Assembly: GCA_002344345.1 (NCBI GenBank) | Contig: DDTL01000072.1 | Location: forward strand, 6,108 to 22,543 | Source of the DNA: Saprospiraceae bacterium UBA2365 | GTDB taxonomy: Bacteria > Bacteroidota > Bacteroidia > Chitinophagales > Saprospiraceae | Direction: 5' to 3' | Length of the DNA stretch: 16,436 nucleotides | In this document: piece after piece, positions 8,678 to 15,978 of the stretch | Numbering within the stretch: position 1 is the first letter of the stretch | How the letters are laid out: every line of letters begins with the position of its first letter | The notes under the pieces: generated by a model | The model's input: the letters and a program-made list of their open reading frames with translations, nothing else | Database searches by the model: none | Told to the model about the DNA's origin: nothing | Position numbers and translations under genes: made by a program

Positions 8678-8785
8678 AAAAGTCCAATTTGTTGATTTTC
8701 AATCGTTTTTTGCCCCAACCTACTGACGTCACAGATCAACACAAGACTAAATGTAAACGATTGAAAATCAACCAATTAAAAGTCC
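8678..8785. mobile_element. MITE-like element: 23-bp terminal inverted repeats, 8-bp flanking direct repeat
   Basis: The body, 8686-8777 (92 bp), ends in inverted repeats 8686-8708 and 8755-8777 that match at 22 of 23 positions; the shared perfect core is GTTGATTTTCAATCGTTT. Immediately outside both ends is the same direct repeat AAAAGTCC (8678-8685 and 8778-8785), as expected for an 8-bp target-site duplication. The 46-base centre holds the palindrome TGACGTCA and no coding potential. This is the layout of a non-autonomous transposon remnant. Copies elsewhere in the genome, needed to prove mobility, cannot be seen. The alternative is a long hairpin with regulatory or RNA function. Confidence 0.55.
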
Positions 8786-9120
8786 ACTTTTAGGCTTGTA
8801 CTGACTGAAAACGTCTGTAGGAATTAAGGGGCAATGACTTTTCTGAGTTGACTTATTATTCATATTTTCAGTTGTTGATTAAGGGATTTGATTCACTTTT
8901 TTCCAAGTTGTTAAATTAAAGCTTTTCAGGGATGTTTCATAGCGTTTTTTGTTATGTGTTTCCATATTTTGGTCGGAAGCATAATGGATGATTCACTGAA
9001 ATATAATTCTGTTTAGTATGGACTGAAAAATCCTTAAATACCACTGTTTACCAGGTTATGAACCTGATCCGGACCAGCCGGAACCATAGAGGAAAAGGAT
9101 TAATGAAGCTCCTCAGTTCC

Positions 9121-9218
9121 CATACGGGCAGGCCCAGACGGGCAGGCCCCTACGGGCAGGCCCAGACGGGCAGGCTCATACGGGCAAGCTCATACGGGCA
9201 AGCTCATACGGGCAGGTT
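9121..9218. repeat. Minisatellite: seven 14-bp units, GC-rich
   Basis: Seven head-to-tail units of consensus CATACGGGCAGGCY run without gaps, followed by a degenerate eighth unit (CATACCGGGTAAAT). Variation is clustered: units 1-3 end GGCC, unit 4 ends GGCT, units 5 and 6 are identical and end AGCT, and unit 7 ends GGTT. Units 2 and 4 start CAGA and unit 3 starts CCTA. The period is not a multiple of three, so it is not a protein repeat. The high GC contrasts sharply with the AT-rich surroundings. Confidence 0.92.
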
Positions 9219-9467
9219 CATACCGGGTAAATACGCTGTGTTGCATAAATTCTAACTGCATATTTCTTTAAAATTCTGCCCCAAAAACACTTATTCGATA
9301 TTTTAGACAATAAAAATTTGAAATTCTTTAGATTAAAATTATGCGATATATTGATTTGTCCTTATTTTGCAATAGAAATCAGTTTAGAACACCTATTAGG
9401 TATTTTTTTAACGGGGTCAGTATATGATACTGCCAATTTGATCAGAAAAAATTTTTGTACATGGATC

Positions 9468-9497
9468 TTTGAAAATTGCATGAAATTTTTACTTCAA
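9468..9497 (+). promoter_or_regulatory. Possible promoter of the barrel-protein gene
   Basis: TTTG at 9468-9471 followed after 18 bases by TACTTCAA (9490-9497) is an imperfect match to the Bacteroidota -33/-7 pair (TTTG, TAnnTTTG). It lies about 40 bases before the ATG. The -7 element deviates at its last two or three positions, so the call is weak. Confidence 0.3.
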
Positions 9498-9537
9498 AGA
9501 TTTCGTTGCCCAAAAAAGAAAAATAAAAACCACGCAT

Positions 9538-10395
9538 ATGAAAACAGTTCTTACAAGCTTACTGCTCTTTTTTACTATTTTGGTACTGGCCCAAAATAAT
9601 GCACCATTTTTCAGGGGTGCCGGTGCCATCGGAGAAGGAAACCATGTTTCGACTACTTTGGGTATTCAATCTCTGTTTGGTAATCCTGCAGGCTTATGTC
9701 AAATGGACGGTTTAAGTTTTTATGCCGGTGCTGAGAACAGGTTTGAGCTGATTGACCTGACAGCTTATCAGTTGGCTATTGCTTTACCGGTTGATAAATG
9801 GGGCGTTTTTGGACTTAATCTGACTGATTTTGGCGGATCGCTCTATCGTGATCAGAAAATCGGGCTGGTTTATGCAAGAAATCTGACAAAAAAGTTTGCT
9901 ATAGGGTTGCAATTTGACTGGATGATCATGGAGATAGAGCAGTATGGTATGAGGCACAGATTCACCTTTGATATTGGCATCCAAACCAACTTAACGGATA
10001 AATTACTTTTTGGATTTCATCTGTTCAGCCCATATCCGATGAGCTTTGACGTTGACCGGATTGTTCCGACTTATGCTTCGGTCGGATTGGTTTATCGTGT
10101 ATCACAACAGGTTGAATTGAAAGTGGAGGTACAGAAGCAAACTTATGAAAATCCGGCGTTGCATATTGGTTTACATTATAAAATAATGAAATCATTCAGT
10201 CTTTCAATGGGAATGACCACCAATACCGGTCATGCAATTATCAGCAGTGGATTCTCTTATCAGTTTCCTGTGGGATTGAAAGTAGATTTTGGAATGAATT
10301 TTCATCAAAGTCTGGGCATTTCCTCCGGAATTGGGTTTTGCTACGGGTTCCGACGAAAAACAAGCGGCAATTTATCATCGGTTGAGTCAGATTGA
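9538..10395 (+). CDS. Outer-membrane beta-barrel protein, PorV/PorQ-like
   Basis: The product is a predicted outer-membrane protein of 285 aa. Residues 1-18 are a clear signal peptide (basic start, hydrophobic core, probable cleavage at LA/QN). The mature start FFRGAGAIGEGN...SLFGNPAGL resembles the 'GARAxGMGxA...NPAGL' opening of PorV/PorQ and related barrel proteins common in Bacteroidota. The rest is a run of alternating polar/hydrophobic strands with aromatic girdle residues, such as FGLNLTDF, IGLQFDWMI and FGFHLFSPYPM. The usual terminal aromatic residue is absent: after the last strand (IGFCYGF) there is a short hydrophilic tail (RRKTSGNLSSVESD). PorV and PorQ proper belong to type IX secretion and are usually longer, so I do not assign either symbol. 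Function (transport, scaffold or secretion accessory) is unknown. It stands alone on its strand and ends before a compound hairpin. Confidence 0.65.
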   Translation: MKTVLTSLLLFFTILVLAQNNAPFFRGAGAIGEGNHVSTTLGIQSLFGNPAGLCQMDGLSFYAGAENRFELIDLTAYQLAIALPVDKWGVFGLNLTDFGGSLYRDQKIGLVYARNLTKKFAIGLQFDWMIMEIEQYGMRHRFTFDIGIQTNLTDKLLFGFHLFSPYPMSFDVDRIVPTYASVGLVYRVSQQVELKVEVQKQTYENPALHIGLHYKIMKSFSLSMGMTTNTGHAIISSGFSYQFPVGLKVDFGMNFHQSLGISSGIGFCYGFRRKTSGNLSSVESD

Positions 10396-10448
10396 ACCAG
10401 TTGCGTTTTAATTCCCTGAAAAATTTCGCTGAAATGCCAAAGGGAAAG

Positions 10449-10506
10449 GTCTGATTTGAAGGTACTCAATGACCTATTATCACTAATGATAACCTTCAAA
10501 TCAGAC
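10449..10506. terminator. Long compound hairpin between convergent genes
   Basis: GTCTGATTTGAAGGT (10449-10463) and ACCTTCAAATCAGAC (10492-10506) form a perfect 15-bp stem. The 28-base loop contains a second stem, TTATCA/TGATAA, around CTAA. It lies between the barrel-protein stop (10395) and the DUF4197 stop (10528), so it probably terminates both transcripts, although neither side has a strong T run. Confidence 0.65.
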
Positions 10507-10527
10507 TAATCCGGAAATTTATATACC

Positions 10528-11244
10528 TCACTTATCCTGTCTGGCAAAAACTTTGCGAAGGAGATCCGTTGTGCGCTCCCTAATATCATTTCGGATGGAA
10601 AGTTCTTTCTTTTCCACCATATCGAATAGTCCTTCAAGTGCTTTTTCAGTGATATAATTTTCAAGTTTTGGATTCACTTTACTGACAAATGGGATAGTGT
10701 TATATTTATTTACAGCTTGTGTCCAGTAGTCCAATGCATTGTACTGGTTGAGTGAATTGATGATAACCGGTTGGAATTCACCATATAATTGATCGTAACT
10801 GGTTTTATACAAATATTGGGTGGCTGCATTTTTGTCGCCTGTAAGAATATTCCAGACGTCCTTGAAAGTGAGTTGTCTGATCGCATTGACAAAAATGGGT
10901 TTGGCTTTGGAAGCTGCGAGTTCTGCTGATTTATTGACCCTTTTAATGATCTCCTCTTCAACCAGTTCAAAACCGGGAATGATCTTGAGTTTATTCACAA
11001 CAGTCTGTGCTTCAGTAGGTAATAATATTTTATATACACTTTTATAATAACCGTCCTGAGCAGACAAATAATCCACTCCGGATGATACACCCATCGTTAA
11101 AGCTTCTTTCAATCCGGAAGCAACTTCCTGATCTGTCAGCGTTGAGCTTTGCTGGCTGGCAGTTTCCAATGCTCTTTGAAGCGTGGCAGGATCGCAGGAA
11201 ATCAATACCAGGCTCATAGATAAAACGACAAATATTTTTTTCAT
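10528..11244 (-). CDS. DUF4197 family lipoprotein
   Basis: This is a predicted envelope lipoprotein of 238 aa and unknown function. The N-terminus MKKIFVVLSMSLVLISC is a lipoprotein signal with lipobox L14-I15-S16 and the lipidated C17. The body matches what I recall of DUF4197: LKEALTMGVSSGV, DGYYKS, KILLP, a conserved NKSAELAASKAKPIFVNAI segment (about 104-122), then FKDVWNILTGDKNAATQYLYKTS (about 127-150), and a helical C-terminus with FxPVI. It is predicted to be mostly alpha-helical and to have no enzymatic motif. The ATG at 11244 is the only start that gives a lipoprotein signal. The next gene upstream on this strand, folB, is about 280 bases away, so co-transcription is doubtful. Confidence 0.85.
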   Translation of the reverse strand: MKKIFVVLSMSLVLISCDPATLQRALETASQQSSTLTDQEVASGLKEALTMGVSSGVDYLSAQDGYYKSVYKILLPTEAQTVVNKLKIIPGFELVEEEIIKRVNKSAELAASKAKPIFVNAIRQLTFKDVWNILTGDKNAATQYLYKTSYDQLYGEFQPVIINSLNQYNALDYWTQAVNKYNTIPFVSKVNPKLENYITEKALEGLFDMVEKKELSIRNDIRERTTDLLRKVFARQDK

Positions 11245-11450
11245 TTTTATGATTTAATGTTTATTAAAAAATTTCTTTTCAATGATGCCAATAAAATGCA
11301 ACTATGGTTTTTTTGAAGAATGTTTCAAGTACTCATCCTTCCTGGAACCAAACATTGCCAAAATACTCTTTATTGCATTAGAGTATCGTAGAAAATCAAT
11401 GTTTATTTTATTATGAATGCCAACTGAACGCTTGCATTTTAGTATCACAG

Positions 11451-11465
11451 CCGGTTATTAACCGG
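11451..11465. repeat. 15-bp palindrome CCGGTTATTAACCGG downstream of folB
   Basis: CCGGTTA and TAACCGG form a perfect 7-bp dyad around one T, 63 bases beyond the folB stop. No T tract follows on the - strand, and a one-base loop is poor for a hairpin. An operator-like site or a weak transcript end are both possible. It shares the core ATAACCGG with the dyad at 5086-5097. Confidence 0.3.
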
Positions 11466-11527
11466 ATTAAAGGCATATTTGTTGCAGGAAAAGGCGTGAA
11501 TTGCACAAATGAAAAGTTAAAATTTAA

Positions 11528-11905
11528 TCAGGGGTTTTTCTGATCCGTTAAATCGGTGGTGTTAACCGTTACAGAAACGCAATTCAGTTTAATCCCCAGT
11601 TGAGCCTCCGGTTTTTCAATCACAACTATGGCATGTTTTATAATTGGAAAGTCCTCATGCAATTTTTGAAGTATATCGAAAGCGATTTTTTCTATCAGGG
11701 ATTTTGGTTTGCGCATTATTTCTTTACATATATCCACCATTTTTTGGTAGTCAATCGTATGTTCCAATAGATCTGTTTGGCCGGCAAGTTTCATATCGAA
11801 TTCAATAATCAGGCTCAGGAAAAATTTTTGTGCAGTTATTTTTTCCAAATCATAAACACCATGGCAGGCGTGAAATTCCATTTTATCAAGTATAATTTTT
11901 CCCAT
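11528..11905 (-). CDS. folB: Dihydroneopterin aldolase
   Basis: FolB cleaves 7,8-dihydroneopterin to 6-hydroxymethyl-7,8-dihydropterin and glycolaldehyde in folate synthesis (cytoplasm, usually an octamer). The 125-aa product has the family residues in order: HGVYDLE with E21, DLLEHTIDY with Y53, SLIEKIA with E72, and VIEKPEA with the catalytic K98. They align with S. aureus E22, Y54, E74 and K100. The length is standard. I use the ATG at 11905, which gives MGKIILDKM; a TTG three codons earlier (11914) would add only Leu-His-Met-type residues before the first beta strand and is less likely. No other folate gene is adjacent. It is transcribed towards the DUF4197 gene. Confidence 0.92.
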   Translation of the reverse strand: MGKIILDKMEFHACHGVYDLEKITAQKFFLSLIIEFDMKLAGQTDLLEHTIDYQKMVDICKEIMRKPKSLIEKIAFDILQKLHEDFPIIKHAIVVIEKPEAQLGIKLNCVSVTVNTTDLTDQKNP

Positions 11906-12132
11906 ATGAAGCAATTAATTTTTTCAGTTTGAAATTCATCTTAAACAAAAGCGAGGCTAAAGTTCAATGATTTTTTAAACTTATGAGTTTATAGCTGTGT
12001 TTTATTTTAGTAGTTAAGAACATTTTAAACGAATTTGGTTTGTAAAAAGCAGGTGATGTCAATCAGCTGCGACAGTTTATTAGAAAAAACAGGTTTTAAC
12101 TGTAAAAAAATCGGATAGCTTGTTGAAAAATA

Positions 12133-12140
12133 TATCTTTG
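12133..12140 (+). promoter_or_regulatory. Promoter -7 element of the acyl-CoA dehydrogenase gene
   Basis: TATCTTTG followed by CA is an exact match to TAnnTTTG, in the form very common in Bacteroidota. It lies 25 bases before the ATG, so the leader is short (about 20 bases). No good -33 TTTG is seen at the usual distance. Confidence 0.65.
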
Positions 12141-12165
12141 CAAACCAAAATAAAATTTTGAATTT

Positions 12166-13347
12166 ATGGCAAGAACAGACCTATTTCAGGGGCATGATTA
12201 TTACCTGGTGGATGAATTGCTTTCCGATGACCACAAAATGGCCAGGGATGCGATCCGTGATTGGGTCAAGCAATCAGTGACACCTGTTATTGAATCCTAT
12301 GCGCAAAAAAATGATACCCCATTGCATTTGCTGAAAGAGCTGGGGCAGATAGGCGCATATGGACCAAGTGTACAACAAAAATACGGTGGCGGAGGGATGG
12401 ATGAAACCGCTTACGGAGTGATCATGCAGGAGTTGGAAAGAGGCGATTCTGGGATCAGATCGATGGCAAGTGTTCAGAGCTCGCTGGTGATGTATCCCAT
12501 CGAAAAATACGGGAGCGAGGAACAGAGAATGAAATACTTGCCAAAATTAGCTACAGGGGAGATGATCGGTTGCTTTGGTCTGACAGAGCCTGACTTCGGT
12601 TCCAATCCGGGAGGAATGGTCACGAATATCCGGGAGGATGGCGACCATTATATACTGAATGGCGCTAAAATGTGGATCACCAATTCTCCGGTTGCAGATA
12701 TTGCGGTGGTTTGGGCAAAGGATGAAGAAGGCGTCGTACGTGGTTTGATCGTAGAGAAAGGGATCAAAGGTTTTACTGCGCCTAAGATTCATGGTAAATG
12801 GTCATTGCGGACGAGTATTACGGGAGAACTTGTATTTGAAGATGTTAGGGTACCAAAAAATTGTTTGTTGCCCGGTGTCAAAGGATTAAAAGGACCATTG
12901 TCCTGTTTGACCAAAGCGAGGTATGGCATAGCCTGGGGAGCTGTAGGGGCAGCTCTGGATTGCTATGATACGGCGCTGCGGTACTCTTTGGAGCGTGTTC
13001 AGTTTGGTAAACCGATCGGGCAACATCAGTTGCAGCAAAAAAAACTCGCCGAGATGATCACAGAGATCACGAAAGCGCAGTTGATGGTCTGGAGACTCGG
13101 AAAGCTGATGTCCGAAGGAAGAGGAACTGCAGGACAGGTTTCTATGGCCAAAAGGAACAATGTGGAAATGGCTTTGAATATTGCCCGGGAATCCAGACAG
13201 ATATTGGGAGGCATGGGTATCACAGATGAATTTCCAATCATGCGTCATATGATGAACCTGGAGTCAGTGATCACCTATGAAGGAACACATGATATCCATT
13301 TGCTGATCACCGGCATGGAGGTGACAGGCCTGAACGCATTTAGTTGA
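12166..13347 (+). CDS. gcdH: Glutaryl-CoA dehydrogenase-type acyl-CoA dehydrogenase
   Basis: This is an FAD enzyme of the acyl-CoA dehydrogenase superfamily (393 aa, full length) that passes electrons to ETF. Similarity to glutaryl-CoA dehydrogenase runs along the whole chain: ELERGDSGIRSMASVQSSL, GCFGLTEPDFGS, WITNSPVADIAVVWA, ARYGIAWG, QFGKPIGQHQLQQKKLA and TYEGTHDIH. The catalytic base is E372 in YEGT. E91, R98 and S99 stand where human GCDH has E87, R94 and S95, which bind and polarise the distal carboxylate. Y371 equals human Y369, which is found in decarboxylating enzymes. I therefore predict glutaryl-CoA to crotonyl-CoA plus CO2, as in lysine and tryptophan degradation. Generic annotation as an acyl-CoA dehydrogenase is the fallback. 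No ETF gene is nearby. It has its own promoter and converges with the 2-oxoacid oxidoreductase operon. Confidence 0.83.
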   Translation: MARTDLFQGHDYYLVDELLSDDHKMARDAIRDWVKQSVTPVIESYAQKNDTPLHLLKELGQIGAYGPSVQQKYGGGGMDETAYGVIMQELERGDSGIRSMASVQSSLVMYPIEKYGSEEQRMKYLPKLATGEMIGCFGLTEPDFGSNPGGMVTNIREDGDHYILNGAKMWITNSPVADIAVVWAKDEEGVVRGLIVEKGIKGFTAPKIHGKWSLRTSITGELVFEDVRVPKNCLLPGVKGLKGPLSCLTKARYGIAWGAVGAALDCYDTALRYSLERVQFGKPIGQHQLQQKKLAEMITEITKAQLMVWRLGKLMSEGRGTAGQVSMAKRNNVEMALNIARESRQILGGMGITDEFPIMRHMMNLESVITYEGTHDIHLLITGMEVTGLNAFS

Positions 13348-13409
13348 ATTACTAACAAATAATATTTTGTTATCGGTTTTCCGGTCAGGAAAATCTGGTG
13401 CAAAAAGTA

Positions 13410-13450
13410 AAAACCCATTCAATCCATTAATAGATGTTTGAATGGGTTTT
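13410..13450. terminator. Bidirectional terminator, 13-bp perfect stem
   Basis: AAAACCCATTCAA (13410-13422) and TTGAATGGGTTTT (13438-13450) form a perfect 13-bp stem with a 15-base loop. The A/T ends give a T run after the stem on both strands. It sits between the convergent gcdH and oxidoreductase gamma genes and is the clearest intrinsic terminator in the window. Confidence 0.85.
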
Positions 13451-13479
13451 GTTATGGTATACATTTTGTATTTGCTAAC

Positions 13480-14031
13480 TCAGGCAGGATCTACCTGATA
13501 GATAATTTCCATGCCTCGGGTAATGGCTTTTTCATTTTCGGCAATCAGGTGGTGGTATCTTGCAGGCAATGATTTTTCCAGCCCTTTGTGAATATTATCG
13601 AGGTTGACTATTGGTTTGATTTTGAGAAAACCACCTAATACGATCATATTAAAAACTTTTTTCAGACCCAATTTGCCGGCTTCATCATTGGCATCGATCC
13701 TGAAAATCTGAATATCTTTTCTGGTTGGATGATGTGTAATTCCGTTACTGTCATAAATCAGGATGCCGCCTGGTTTTACAGTTTCTTCGAACTTATCCAT
13801 TGATTGTTGATTGAGGATAATGGCAGTATCAAACTGGGAAAGAATTGGAGAACTGATCCTTTCATTACTCAGTATCACTGTGACATTGGCAGTTCCTCCG
13901 CGCATTTCAGGCCCATAGGAAGGCATCCAGCTGACTTCCAGATCCTGCATAATACCTGAATATGCCAGGATTTTTCCCATTGAGAGTACACCTTGTCCAC
14001 CGAATCCTGCAATAATTATTTCTTCTGTCAT
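13480..14031 (-). CDS. 2-oxoacid:ferredoxin oxidoreductase, gamma subunit
   Basis: This 183-aa subunit belongs to the catalytic-domain (gamma) family of pyruvate/2-oxoacid:ferredoxin oxidoreductases, which contributes to CoA binding and complex assembly. The diagnostic N-terminus IIIAGFGGQGVLSMGKILA has the GFGGQG loop at 9-14. WMPSYGPEMRGGTANVTVILS (about 36-56) is the other family hallmark, and PGGILIYDS and NMIVLGGFLK follow. The length is normal for a stand-alone gamma subunit. It is the last gene of the operon: its start lies 17 bases beyond the stop of the beta subunit, and the strong hairpin follows its stop. Similar proteins are named KorC, VorC or PorC depending on substrate; I cannot choose from this sequence, so no symbol is given. 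Confidence 0.88.
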   Translation of the reverse strand: MTEEIIIAGFGGQGVLSMGKILAYSGIMQDLEVSWMPSYGPEMRGGTANVTVILSNERISSPILSQFDTAIILNQQSMDKFEETVKPGGILIYDSNGITHHPTRKDIQIFRIDANDEAGKLGLKKVFNMIVLGGFLKIKPIVNLDNIHKGLEKSLPARYHHLIAENEKAITRGMEIIYQVDPA

Positions 14032-14048
14032 GATGATTGCAATTTTTA

Positions 14049-14834
14049 TTATTTTGAAGGTACTTTTATATCACCTAAAGGATAGAAAGGGAACATATTT
14101 TCTTCCATCCACTTATTGGCATCTACAGGTGTCATTTTCCAACCAGAGTTGCAATTGGACACGAGCTCCACGAAAGAAACACCTTTTTTATGACGTGTTA
14201 GTTCAAATGCTTTTTTGATCGCCTTTTTGGCTTTTCGGACATTGACCGGTGTGTGTACAGATTGTCGTGTAACATAATAAGTACCAGGCAAATGAGCTAC
14301 CAATTCAGTCATTTTTAACGGATACCCAGCATCTTTTTGTTCTCTTCCAAAAGGAGAAGTTGAAGTTTTCATGCCTGGTAATGTGGTTGGAGCCATCTGG
14401 CCACCTGTCATTCCGTAAATCCCGTTATTGACAAAAATGATCACGATATTTTCTCCCCTGTTGCAGGCGTGAATGGTTTCAGCTGTTCCTATGGCTGCTA
14501 GGTCGCCGTCACCCTGATAAGTAAAGACATATTTGTCAGGATACAGTCTGCTGATGCCTGTTGCAAGAGCACAGGCTCTTCCGTGAGCTGCCTGTTGAAC
14601 ATCGGTACCCATGAATTCGTATGCCAGAACAGAACATCCAACCGGAGCAATACCGATGGTATCTTCCAGGATATCCAGTTCCTCTACTGTTTCCATGATC
14701 AGCCTGTGAATGGTGCCATGACCGCATCCGGGACAATAACTGAGAGGCTTGTCATTCATGAGTGGTGTTTTGGCGTAAACGAGATTTTCAGGTACTGCTA
14801 TATGGCTGTTGAATTTGTGTGTTTCGAAACTCAT
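14049..14834 (-). CDS. 2-oxoacid:ferredoxin oxidoreductase, beta subunit (TPP-binding)
   Basis: This subunit (261 aa) binds thiamine pyrophosphate with Mg2+ and carries the first FeS cluster. The TPP motif runs from GDGD at 108-111 to NN at 136-137, followed by GIYGMTGGQ. The N-terminal YCPGCGHG supplies C34 and C37. Together with C67 (PVGCSV) and C228 (SNCNSG), these match the spacing of the four cluster cysteines of Sulfolobus 2-oxoacid:ferredoxin oxidoreductase, so I predict one [4Fe-4S] cluster in this subunit. A 9-base gap separates its start from the alpha stop. Decarboxylation of the 2-oxoacid occurs here with the alpha subunit, giving acyl-CoA, CO2 and reduced ferredoxin. Whether the substrate is 2-oxoglutarate, a branched-chain 2-oxoacid or another 2-oxoacid is open. 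Confidence 0.92.
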   Translation of the reverse strand: MSFETHKFNSHIAVPENLVYAKTPLMNDKPLSYCPGCGHGTIHRLIMETVEELDILEDTIGIAPVGCSVLAYEFMGTDVQQAAHGRACALATGISRLYPDKYVFTYQGDGDLAAIGTAETIHACNRGENIVIIFVNNGIYGMTGGQMAPTTLPGMKTSTSPFGREQKDAGYPLKMTELVAHLPGTYYVTRQSVHTPVNVRKAKKAIKKAFELTRHKKGVSFVELVSNCNSGWKMTPVDANKWMEENMFPFYPLGDIKVPSK

Positions 14835-14843
14835 GTTTAAGGA

Positions 14844-15923
14844 TTAATTGATTAAGTTTTTAACGTTTTCAATGATTTCGTCAGTTGTCGGGACAATGCC
14901 GCCCATTCTTCCGTAATGAGCAACCTTTGTTTTTCCTTCTACTACCAACCGGATATCTTCTACCATTTGGCCGGCACTCATTTCCACTGAAAGAAAACCT
15001 TTAACTTTTTCAGCATATTTGATTAATGCTGCTTCAGGGAAAGGGAATAGGGATATGGGACGCAATAATCCTAATTTAATGCCTTGATGTCTGGCAATGT
15101 CCACAGCTTTTTGGCAAATTCTGGCGCTTGTTCCATAGGCTATCAGTATTACTTCAGCGTCCTCACAATAACTTTCCTCGTATCGTACTTCATTTTCTAT
15201 GATAGTTTTATATTTTGCCTGTAACTGACGGTTGTGTTCTTCCTGCACATCAGATTTCAGGTTGAGGGAAGTGATGATATTGTTATGGCGGTCTTTTGTT
15301 CTGCCGACAGTTGCCCAAGGTGACATTTCTCTGATTTCCTGTTCGGTCCAACGTGGTCTTTGCACGGGTAAAACCACTTTTTCCATCATTTGTCCAATGG
15401 CTCCATCAGAAAGTATCATCACCGGAATTCTGTATTTGAAAGCAAGGTCAAATCCAAGGGCAACAAAATCTGCCATTTCCTGGACTGAGAAAGGAGCCAA
15501 TGTGATCATTTTATAATCACCATGACCGCCCCCTTTTACTGACTGGAAATAATCTGACTGAGCAGGCTGAATCGTGCCAAGACCGGGGCCTCCGCGAACA
15601 ACGTTGACGATTACACAAGGCAATTCGGCTCCGGCAAGGTATGAGATGCCTTCCTGCATAAGGCTGATACCGGGGCTGGATGAACTTGTCATCACTCTTT
15701 TACCAGCTCCTGCACCACCGTAAACCATGTTGATGGAGGCGATTTCGCTTTCGGCCTGGAGAACTACCATTCCGGTCCGGTGCATCGGTTGCTCTGCCAT
15801 TAGGTATTCCATGATTTCTGATTGCGGAGTGATGGGATATCCAAAATAACCATCACAACCCGCCAATATGGCAGCTTCAGCTAAGGCTTCATTGCCTTTC
15901 ATTAATCGAACGTTTTTATCCAT
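14844..15923 (-). CDS. 2-oxoacid:ferredoxin oxidoreductase, alpha subunit (VorB/KorA-like)
   Basis: This is the 359-aa alpha subunit with the pyrimidine-binding (PYR) domain and transketolase C-terminal-like domain. The start MKGNEALAEAAILAGCDGYFGYPITPQSEI (YPITP at 29-33) is typical. TSSSSPGISLMQEGISYLAGAELPCVIVNVVRGGPGLG (about 78-115) and PAQSDYFQ belong to the TPP pyrimidine side. The C-terminal domain (about 255-359) has VILIAYGTSARICQKAV and GLLRPISLFPFPE. Database naming for close relatives is often '3-methyl-2-oxobutanoate dehydrogenase subunit VorB', while the same architecture is used by 2-oxoglutarate (KorA) enzymes, so I leave the symbol empty. The ATG at 15923 lies 55 bases after the stop of the ferredoxin gene, the widest gap in the operon. 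Confidence 0.92.
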   Translation of the reverse strand: MDKNVRLMKGNEALAEAAILAGCDGYFGYPITPQSEIMEYLMAEQPMHRTGMVVLQAESEIASINMVYGGAGAGKRVMTSSSSPGISLMQEGISYLAGAELPCVIVNVVRGGPGLGTIQPAQSDYFQSVKGGGHGDYKMITLAPFSVQEMADFVALGFDLAFKYRIPVMILSDGAIGQMMEKVVLPVQRPRWTEQEIREMSPWATVGRTKDRHNNIITSLNLKSDVQEEHNRQLQAKYKTIIENEVRYEESYCEDAEVILIAYGTSARICQKAVDIARHQGIKLGLLRPISLFPFPEAALIKYAEKVKGFLSVEMSAGQMVEDIRLVVEGKTKVAHYGRMGGIVPTTDEIIENVKNLIN

Positions 15924-15978
15924 GAGAATTTTGTTTTTCAGTGAATGATAGAAAAGAGTATCGGATCAAAGTGATTTG

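Larger units (their letters stand above)
8326..9537. other. 1.2-kb gene-free stretch with MITE-like element and minisatellite
   Basis: No credible protein gene or tRNA is visible in about 1.2 kb between the divergently placed protease and barrel-protein genes, which is long for this otherwise compact window. The stretch holds an inverted repeat near the protease promoter region, a small element with terminal inverted repeats, and a GC-rich 14-bp tandem array. The rest is AT-rich sequence in which I recognise nothing. Two short open frames here are rejected as spurious. It may be a decayed insertion site. Confidence 0.6.

Noticed and set aside
9121..9218. CRISPR array
   Set aside because: The units are 14 bp and directly adjacent, with no spacers; no cas gene is present.
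9058..9255. 65-codon open frame running through the 14-bp tandem repeat
   Set aside because: The repeat period is not a multiple of three, the peptide is low-complexity and arises from the repeat itself, and no promoter or family resemblance is seen.
9318..9599. 93-codon open frame before the barrel-protein gene
   Set aside because: It starts with TTG, has no recognisable fold, and overlaps the signal-peptide region of the better-supported gene at 9538 in another frame.
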